A program made the position numbers and the translations under genes. Below the pieces are notes generated by a model. That model was not told where the DNA came from. It made no database searches and saw nothing but the letters and a program-made list of their open reading frames with translations. From Granulicella sapmiensis (GTDB lineage Bacteria > Acidobacteriota > Terriglobia > Terriglobales > Acidobacteriaceae), in the NCBI GenBank assembly GCA_026225395.1, contig JAMFSR010000026.1, forward strand, positions 62,001-126,000: a stretch of 64,000 nt of DNA. Reading direction: 5' to 3'. Shown one piece after another: positions 7,212-15,100 of this stretch; positions within the stretch are counted from its first letter, which is position 1, and every line of letters starts with the position of its first letter.

Positions 7212-9440
7212 ATGAAACACTCATTCCGAACGATGGCTTGCACGGCAGGGCTCTCTCTCCTCACCGCTCTCATCCCACACGCAAATGCGCAGGGCCTCGG
7301 CCTTCGGGTTCCGCCGGGACAACTTCTTCCAACGCCGCCCTGCCTTGATTTCGGCCCAATCTTTCGCCCCGGACGCGAAGCCTGCACCCCAAACACACAC
7401 CGCGACTGGCTTGCCGACATGCGGGCCTGGCGCACAGAGCGTCGTATCCGCATTGGCTACGATGGATCGCGTTACACCATCCCCGAACTCCAGTGGGCGC
7501 AGCGCAGCTTCATCCAGCCGCAGATGATGGTGCATGATCGTTACTTCTACGATCCAGTCGCGAACAAGTACACCGTGGACCGTTACCTCGACGATCTGGA
7601 GAAGCGCTACGGTGGCATCGACGCCGTGCTCGTCTGGCCGGTCTATCCCAATGTTGGCATTGACGACCGCAACCAGCACGACATCACCCACACCATGCCC
7701 GGCGGCATCGAAGGCCTCAAGCAGATGGTCGCCGACTTCCACAAGCGCGGCGTGAAGGTTCTGTTCCCAATGATGATGTGGGACGAAGGCACCAACGACC
7801 CCGGGAAAGACTGGCCCACAGCCATCGCAGAGTTCATGAAAGAGATCGACGCCGACGGAATCAACGGTGACACGCAAGACGGCGTTCCTATGGCGTTCTC
7901 TCTCGCCGCCGAAAAAGTCGGTCATCCTCTCGCCTTCGAACCCGAGAACGGTCCTGCTGACGAAGGTCTCGCATGGAACGTACTCACATGGGGCCAGTAC
8001 GCTCCCTATGTTTTTACTCCCGCCGTCGATCGCTATCGCTGGCTTGACCCGCGTCACCAGGTGAACATCCAGGGCCGCTGGGACCGCGACAAGACCAACG
8101 CACTGCAGTATGCCTTCTTCAATGGCGAGGGTTGGGAAAGCTGGGAAAACGTCTGGGGTATCTGGAACGGTATCACCCCGCGTGATGGAGAAGCCACACG
8201 CCGCGTAGCCACCATCGAACGCGCCGTTGCTCCTTACTTTGCTAGCGAAGGTTGGGAGCCACTCTACCCCACACTGCGTTACGGTATCTTCGCCAGCCGC
8301 TGGCCGCTCGCTGACCAAAACGTCTGGACCATTGTCAACCGCGGTGAGTACAACATCGACGGCGATCAAATGACCGTTGCTTACAAGCAGGGCATGCGCT
8401 ACTTCGACCTTTATCACGGCGCCGAAATCAAGCCAATGATCAAAGGTGACGTGGCGACGCTCTCGTTCTCGGTTGAAGCTCACGGCTTCGGTTCTGTTTA
8501 TGCAACCAGCGTCGACCCCGATCCAAAGATGAAAGAGCTCATGGCCAAGATGAAAACCATGACCTCCAAGCCCCTTGCCGACTACTCTAGCGAGTGGAAG
8601 GCTCTTCCACAGCACATCGTTGAGATCGCACCAACCACAGCCACATCATCTGCTCCAGAAAACATGGTGCGTGTTGAAGGTGGCGAGTATCTCTTCAAGG
8701 TGCAGGGAATTGAAATTGAAGGCTCCAACGACGTGGGCGCCGACGTTCAATATCCCTGGGAAGACAGTGCTCGGCGTTTCCACGAACACACCGTGGACAT
8801 CAAACCGTTCTTCATGGACAAGTACAACGTCACCAACGCCGACTTCAAAAAGTTCCTCGACGCTACGCACTACAAGCCCAAGGACAGTCTAAACTTCCTC
8901 AAGGACTGGAAGAAGGGCACCTATCCCGACGGCTGGGCAAACAAGCCTGTGACTTGGGTTTCAATCCAGGATGCTCGCGAGTACGCTAAGTGGGCAGGCA
9001 AGCGTCTTCCGCATGAATGGGAATGGCAGTATGCCTCACAGGGTAACGACGGCCGCGCCTATCCCTGGGGTAATTGCGATTGGCTCGGGGCATCACGCGG
9101 CGGAGGCAACTGCCCTGTAGATACTTCTACCCTCGCACCCACACCCGACAAGGGCCGCACGATGCTCGCCGCCAGCGATGTTGCCGCGCATCCCGCAGGA
9201 GCAAGCCCCTTCGGCGTAATGGATATGGTTGGCAACGTGTGGCAGTGGACCGATGAATATGTGGACGATCACACAGCCGGCGGCATCGTTCGTGGAGGCA
9301 GCCATTATCAGGCACAGGGCTCTATCTGGTACTTCCCGGAAGCATACAAAAACGACCAGCACGGCAAGCTGCTCTTAATGGCCCCCAGCTACGACAGATC
9401 TGGTGCCTTGGGCTTCCGCTGTGTGAAAGACGCAAAATAA
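7212..9440 (+). CDS. Secreted TIM-barrel-like protein fused to an FGE/sulfatase-modifying-factor domain
   Basis: Exported protein of 742 residues. Residues 1-27 are a signal peptide ending HANAQ. About 85-430 look like a glycosidase-type (beta/alpha)8 barrel with a small beta C-domain: strand-like VKVLFPMMMWDEG near 182-194, DADGINGD at 213-220 and AFEPENG at 241-247 carry candidate acidic residues. From about 484 to the end is a formylglycine-generating-enzyme-like domain (MVRVEGGEY, KPVTWVSIQDAREYAKWAGKRLPHEWEWQYA, GNVWQWTDEY, VRGGSHY, GALGFRC). The paired cysteines of true FGE are not seen before the final GFRC, so sulfatase activation is unlikely; the domain may bind ligand. It probably releases a sugar that the upstream transporter and kinase use. 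The barrel family was not identified. Confidence 0.8.
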   Translation: MKHSFRTMACTAGLSLLTALIPHANAQGLGLRVPPGQLLPTPPCLDFGPIFRPGREACTPNTHRDWLADMRAWRTERRIRIGYDGSRYTIPELQWAQRSFIQPQMMVHDRYFYDPVANKYTVDRYLDDLEKRYGGIDAVLVWPVYPNVGIDDRNQHDITHTMPGGIEGLKQMVADFHKRGVKVLFPMMMWDEGTNDPGKDWPTAIAEFMKEIDADGINGDTQDGVPMAFSLAAEKVGHPLAFEPENGPADEGLAWNVLTWGQYAPYVFTPAVDRYRWLDPRHQVNIQGRWDRDKTNALQYAFFNGEGWESWENVWGIWNGITPRDGEATRRVATIERAVAPYFASEGWEPLYPTLRYGIFASRWPLADQNVWTIVNRGEYNIDGDQMTVAYKQGMRYFDLYHGAEIKPMIKGDVATLSFSVEAHGFGSVYATSVDPDPKMKELMAKMKTMTSKPLADYSSEWKALPQHIVEIAPTTATSSAPENMVRVEGGEYLFKVQGIEIEGSNDVGADVQYPWEDSARRFHEHTVDIKPFFMDKYNVTNADFKKFLDATHYKPKDSLNFLKDWKKGTYPDGWANKPVTWVSIQDAREYAKWAGKRLPHEWEWQYASQGNDGRAYPWGNCDWLGASRGGGNCPVDTSTLAPTPDKGRTMLAASDVAAHPAGASPFGVMDMVGNVWQWTDEYVDDHTAGGIVRGGSHYQAQGSIWYFPEAYKNDQHGKLLLMAPSYDRSGALGFRCVKDAK

Positions 9441-9465
9441 ACAAACTCCCAACGGAGGCAAAAAG

Positions 9466-9511
9466 CGATGGAGCAGATACGTCTGCTCCATCGTATTCGT
9501 AGCTTTTTTAT
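9466..9511 (+). terminator. Rho-independent terminator of the sugar operon
   Basis: A 12-base perfect stem (CGATGGAGCAGA and complement, 4-base loop TACG) at 9466-9493 is followed by a T-rich run ending near 9511. It lies 25 bases after the fusion gene and closes the operon. Confidence 0.85.
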
Positions 9512-9639
9512 AGAACAAAGAACTAAATCGGGGCTTATCTATTTCGCTGCCAAGGCTGCCAAGCCGAATGCGGCGAGCGTTCCCGCGCCAGCTGCCTGGG
9601 AAAGCCGCAATCGGTAGCCCTCACTAAGCTGAGCGAACT

Positions 9640-10185
9640 GGTGTGATTCCTACCAGAGAACCGACCTTGCCGCCGACGTTGCTTAGCCCACAGCTCACGA
9701 TCCATTGAATGAAGGCCCGAAGGATCGAAGTAAGACGTCGTCCATAGATCGTTCGTATTTAGGAAGCAACCGGCATCGGCTGCTGCGTGGGCCTTCGAGG
9801 TGGGTGGGGCTTTCTGCACGTTGGCCGCCTTGGTTCTTTTGGCCTTCGCGGCATACTTGTCCAGGAAATCGAAATGATCGACCAGGCCAAGAGCCTCGAT
9901 GGCGAAGCACTCGGCAATGTCGGCATCGTGCATGGTGATCAGGTGTCGCCGTCATTGTGTTCACCACTGTTGGCGAAGTTGGATGCCCAGAGGTAGACGA
10001 CGGGATTCGATCCATTAATCCCACAGACAATGAACTTATGTGCACCTGATGGTCCATCCCGATACCGGCAACCTGTTTGAACGGCGAGGAAGCTGCGGCG
10101 AGCCGGGTTTCCCAGTGACGAGACGGCCAGTTTTCTTCCGCGGGCTATACAACCTGGATGCTGTCTGTCGTGTCCGTGATGCCGT
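9640..10185 (-). pseudogene. Relic of a phospholipase D-like nuclease/transferase
   Basis: The reverse strand carries pieces of a PLD-family protein in shifting frames. One piece reads HKFIVCGINGSNPVVYLWAS then NFANSGEHNDGD, matching the HKF active-site strand and the following Ser-Asn region. A one-base deletion near 9928 moves the frame to MHDADIAECFAIEALGLVDH, the usual next segment. DPSGLHSMDRELW near 9710-9740 resembles the family C-terminus. Upstream, GITDTTDSIQVV is followed by a stop and another shift. The gene is clearly non-functional. It lies in a 1.9 kb stretch without intact genes. Confidence 0.6.
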
Positions 10186-11390
10186 AGCTATTTCTTGTAA
10201 CGCAACGGCGTCACCGGTCATACAAGAGTTCCGATATCTCAACTTCATTCCGTAGAGAAGTCACTTGCTCGCCAATTGGCTGGGACGGCCAAATTTCGCA
10301 AGGTATTTCCAGATCGTTCGCGACGGTTTGCAGATCCTGACTTGTTGTGGAAGAGGTGACTCGGGCTTCGGACGTTAGCACCATCCCTAAGGTGTGCGCC
10401 AATCCATCCTGCCCAGTGCATCATTCCAAGCCGCAGCGCAACGACCGCGACGAGGTGAAATTAGAAAGCTAAGCAAGAGAAGCCGCGCAAGGAACAGGCG
10501 ATTGCCAAATGCAACGGGGCTACGCGTGTTGACCGCCATCGCTTCGGCCATCCGGTTCGGCTACTCAAACGTGATCTGCTTTTCGTCATCGAGCGCTTGC
10601 GTCCGTTGTGGACGAGAGCCGCATCGAGAAGCTGGCGCGGCCGCATAGCATCCGGCAGAAGCGCGACGATGGCATCAAGAAAACCTTCGCGACGAACTCC
10701 TGCTTCACCTTCGTAGCGATGGCCTCAGTGTCCACCTTATAAGCGGGTGCGGCTTCCTCGAGAACGGAACTCTGATTCCCGCGTGATGCTTGCCGTTGGG
10801 GCTTGTCTCGCCGCTGTTTCCGCGGCGTTGTTTCAATGGGCGATAGGAAAAGGGAAAGACGACCCGGTCGCATTGGCTCGCGAAGCTTTCATCGTCATTG
10901 GAGCAAATGTAGAAGGAGAGCATAATGAGCGTCGAAAAACCAGGCAGCGTAGGAGTTGAAGCAGTCGTGGCGTACCTTTACGCCGTTGACAATCGAAGGA
11001 ACTGTCACGGCGAAGCTGACATGTAAGACCACGATCGGAAAGTTTGCCTCATGGCGGCTGGAATCTTCAGGAGCCGAGCAGAGTGGCGCATGACTCTAGA
11101 AGTCGCTACATATCCCTGATTCCCGTTGAGCCGTATCGCGCCGCTCCACCGCGGCATCGCTCCCGAACCACTCCAGCATGGCCCTACATGAAAAGTTAGG
11201 GTTTCAGAAAGTAGCCCATTTCTGCAGAGTCGGGTACAAACAAGGGACACCGCTATCCGACGAGGAAAGTTACGCTTCGCCCATTCCCGGCCCGCAGATG
11301 TCGCCACCCGCGGGCTAAATCCCCTCATGTTCGAGAGATGGAAATATGAATAACCGCAGGCAGGAAATCGTGAAACTAGAGGCGACCCCT
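10186..11390. other. Gene-poor decayed stretch
   Basis: No intact gene could be supported over 1.2 kb. Short open frames occur on both strands without recognisable families. The best small candidate is 10925-11026 on the plus strand, 33 codons opening MSVEKPGSVG behind AGAAGGAGAGC, but nothing else supports it. A reverse-strand piece near 10690-10745 (YKVDTEAIATKVKQEF) faintly recalls partition or helical proteins but is too short. The stretch reads as degraded accessory DNA continuous with the PLD relic. Confidence 0.4.
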
Positions 11391-11546
11391 CTATGCTGCG
11401 GTATGTCTACTGGCCTGGGTTATTTCCTTCACAATCTCTTCGATCGACGCAACATCCACCGTGAAGCTCCCCTTGGGAAGCAATCCGACCAGCCGCCAGT
11501 CATAATAAAGACGAAATTGCACCAGATCTTCGCCTGCATGAAACAT
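11391..11546 (-). CDS. Small hypothetical protein (51 aa)
   Basis: An open frame of 51 residues, opening MFHAGEDLVQFRLYYDWRLV and ending in an amphipathic helix-like stretch (SIEEIVKEITQ). It begins 34 bases after the stop of the outer-membrane protein gene and shares its direction, so it could be the last gene of that unit. The composition is protein-like, but no clear ribosome site or family was seen. Confidence 0.3.
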   Translation of the reverse strand: MFHAGEDLVQFRLYYDWRLVGLLPKGSFTVDVASIEEIVKEITQASRHTAA

Positions 11547-11580
11547 TGACGAGGCACATACACCAGAGCCGCTTCCTGCA

Positions 11581-12177
11581 TTATTTTGCAGTGTGATCGA
11601 TCGGTCTCCAGACGATACCTGCGCCAAGCAGCACGTCCTGTTGTCGGTCAGTAAAGGCGTTCGGAAGATTCGTACGAACATAGTGCGCATCCAGGAGGCG
11701 AAACGACAAGGTGCGGCTGAGGCTCAAATCGCAACCGCCTCCCAACTGCGCCGCAAAAGCATTTGCAGAGGAGCTCGATCCATTGATCGCAGGAAAAACG
11801 CTGTTGAACGCATGCACGCCGCCGAACAGACCTTCCGCGAATATCCGAATATGTTTGTGTTCAAGCGGCAGTGTGTAACGTGGCCCTGCAGTAGTCATCA
11901 CCTTGCTGAACGAGTCTCCGCCGTCGTTTCCCTGCGATGTTGTTCCAGTCGTATTAATCACCCCACCGATGTTGTACTTCACGTGGAACACCAACTCGCC
12001 CGAGGCACCATACAACCAGAAGTTATTGCCATAGGTATATTGGGTGCGCTCGGCGTTGAACATCACCGCTGCGTCAACCGGCTGCGACTCGCGCACAATT
12101 GCTTTTTGTCCATAGAAAGCTCCAGCACTGAAGAAGAACAGAGCAACGAAGACCCAGTTATTGAACCAATGAATCAT
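11581..12177 (-). CDS. Outer-membrane beta-barrel protein
   Basis: Predicted 198-residue outer-membrane protein. The ATG at 12177 opens a signal peptide (MIHWFNNWVFVALFFFSAGA, cleavage near FYGQ) and has GAGAGGAA upstream; a longer frame to 12309 only overlaps the protease gene. The body alternates aromatic and polar residues typical of small barrels (GNNFWLYGASGELVFHVKY, GPRYTLPLEHKHIRIFAEGL, GGGCDLSLSRTLSFRLLDAH) and ends in a strand-like GAGIVWRP. It starts 14 bases after the giant protease frame and may be co-transcribed with it. It may be a small surface porin or structural barrel; the role is unknown. Confidence 0.65.
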   Translation of the reverse strand: MIHWFNNWVFVALFFFSAGAFYGQKAIVRESQPVDAAVMFNAERTQYTYGNNFWLYGASGELVFHVKYNIGGVINTTGTTSQGNDGGDSFSKVMTTAGPRYTLPLEHKHIRIFAEGLFGGVHAFNSVFPAINGSSSSANAFAAQLGGGCDLSLSRTLSFRLLDAHYVRTNLPNAFTDRQQDVLLGAGIVWRPIDHTAK

Positions 12178-12191
12178 ATATGCGTTCCTCT

Positions 12192-15100
12192 CTACTCCAC
12201 CGTCAGCGTGAACGGAACAGTGTGGGTTATGTTGCCGCTCGTAATAGTCAGCGTCAGCGGATAAATAGCTTGCTTTTGCTGCAGAACGCCGTCGCCCGAC
12301 GATCCGCATCCAGTCACAAACGACACCGCCGCGAAGCCGAGCAGCAACATTAATATCACAGCACGGCGTCTGCGAAACCGTCTCATCCCAGCTAGTGGAA
12401 GCAGCAACAGTGACGCCAACATCGGCGCATAGTTTGTTCGCATCTTCCGTTCGACGAGCAGCGTCGGCGACGCAGTGAGCGTGCCAGTTACCATGCCGCC
12501 ACTGCTCGACGCAGCCATCGAAGTAGGATTGAAACTATAGCTCACTCCATTGGGCAGTCCATTGATAGTGAAACTGACCGTTCCGGGGAACGATCCGTAT
12601 AGCGGCGTTACTTGGAAGCTGAAGGTCGCTGTGTTTCCCGGAATGATGTAGAACGGCGACGACATTCCACTCAACGGTGCGAGCGTAAAGTCCAACGGCA
12701 ACACGATCACGGTGGAAACAGATAACGTCTGCGACGACTGGAAGGTGGTATCACCGGAGTATTGCGCCGAAATCGCGTCCGTCGCTCCTGCGGGAAGCAG
12801 CGTTACATAGCTGGCAGAGCCGTTTATAAGCGTTATAGTTTGCAGCAGCGCTCCATTGTCATAAAACGAAACCGTACCCGAAGGTGTTCCCGGCGAAATC
12901 GACGTAACCGCTGCGTTTAGTGTGACTGTTTGATTCGGGTTCACGGTCTGAGGCAAAGCGCCCAACGCAGTCGTCGTCGGTGCTTTGCTGACTATTAACG
13001 TGCCAGTGCCCGATGCCTTGCCGTAATTCGTATCGGCGCCGAGAGATCCTGTAATCGTATAACTGATTCCCGACGTCAGCGCAGAGGTTGTATACGAAGC
13101 TGTACACATTTCAGGCGACGCAGTGCCGGAGCAAGAAGCAATCACAGTTGCTCCGGACCCCACTTGGAAGGTGAACGTTCCAGTGGGTCCCGCGCCGACG
13201 AACGCGACACTTGCAGATAACGTTGTCGACGATGCACCGTAGTTGATTGAGGCATTGCTCACTATGACCGTCGGAGTTGCTTGTGTCACAGACAAGGTGC
13301 TTGTGTTCGATGCAGCATTATAGTTCGTGTCTGACGCCAAACTTGCCTTGATTATGTGCGGACCTGCCGTCAGAGCAGAAGTTGCGTAGATCGCTGTGCA
13401 GGTTTCCGGGGACGATATACCTGTGCAGGCCCCTGTCACCGTAGATCCACTGTCCACCTGAAATGTGAACGCGCCCGTTGGAGCAGCACCGCTGAATGCG
13501 ACACCGGCCGATAAAATCGTAGAGGTCATGCCATAGCTTATAGAAGCCGCACTCGCGGTGACCATTGGCGTCGCTGGTGTCACGGTCAGTGTGCCTGTGT
13601 TCAAAACAGTGTTATAGCTCGCGTCTGGTGCGAGGCTTGCCTTGACAATGTGCGGACCTACCGTCAGAGCAGCGGTTGTATAGGTTGCTGTGCAGGTTTC
13701 TAAAGGAGTCGTGCCCGTGCAAGACCCTGTCACAGTAGAACCGCTGTCCACCTGAAATGTAACCGCGCCCGTTGGAGCCGCACCGCTAAACGCGACACTA
13801 GCTGACAGTGTAGTCGAGGCTGTGCCGGAGCTGACGGAAGATGGGCTTACCAGTATGGTCGGCGTTGTTGCTGTTACGGTCAACGTGCCTGTGTTCGATG
13901 CGGCGTTATAGTTCGTGTCTAGCGCCAAACTTGCCTTGATCACGTGCGGACCTACCGTCAGAGCAGACGTTGCGTAGGTTGCTGTGCAGGTTTCTGACAA
14001 AGCCGAACCCGTGCAGGCCCCTGTCACCGCAGATTCACTGTCCACCTGAAATGTAACCGCTCCCGTTGGAACCGCCCCGCTGAACGCAACACTGGCCGAC
14101 AGTGTCGTCGAGGCTGCTCCGTAACTGACGGAAGATGAGCTTACCACTATGGTCGGCGTCGCTGGCGTTACGGTCAGCGTGCCTGTGTTCGACGCAGCGT
14201 TATAGTTCGTGTCGGATGCCAGGCTTGCCTTGATCGTATGAGCACTAATGGTCAGACTCGATGTGGTGTAGGTCGCTGTGCAGGTCTCCGGCGACGCTGT
14301 ACCTAAGCAGGACGCTGTCACCGTAGCGCCACCGTCCACCTGAAATGTGAATGCGCCCACTGGAGCCGCACCGCTGAACAGGAGACTGGCCGATAAAGTC
14401 GTTGACGTTGTGCCATAGGTTATTGAAGCCGCGCTCACGGTGACCGCCGGCGTCGCTTGTGTCACGGTCAGCGTGCCTGTGTTCGATGCAGTGTTATAGT
14501 TTGTGTCCGACGCCAGGCTTGCCTTGATCGTATGAGCATTAACGGCCAGACTCGATGTGGTGTAGGTCGCTGTGCAGGTCTCCGGCGATGCTGCACCCGT
14601 GCAGGCCGCTGACACTATAGCTCCGCTGTCTACCTGGAACGTGAATGCCCCGGTTGGAATCGCGCCACTGAATGCGACACTGGCTGACAGTGTTGTCGAG
14701 GCTGTTCCATAGCTGATGGAAGATGCGCTTACAGTTATGGTCGGCGTCGCTTGCGTTACGGTCAGCGTGCCTGTGTTCGTTGCGGTGCTATAGTTCGTGT
14801 CTGCTACAACGCTCACTGTGATCGTATGTGAAGCGCTCACACTAAGACTCGACGCCGTGTAGGTTGCGGTACATGTCAGTGGCGATGCGCTGCCAGAACA
14901 CGAAGCATTTACGGTGGCGCTGCTATCAACTTGGAAAGTTACCGTACCCGTGGGTGCCGAAGGCCCGGTATATGCAATACTTGCCGTCAATGTTGTGGAT
15001 GATGTCCCATAGACGATCGAGACTGGCGACACTGTGACGGTAGGCGTTGCCTGAGTAACGAGGAGGCTTGCCGTGGCCTTGCTGCCTGTACCCCCTTCGA

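Noticed and set aside
7221-8615. 464-residue reverse frame within the fusion gene
   Set aside because: Antisense shadow of a strongly coding gene; Val/His-rich composition and no motifs.
10586-10873. Partition-protein-like segment in the decayed region
   Set aside because: Only about 16 residues look familiar; neighbouring frames do not continue the similarity.
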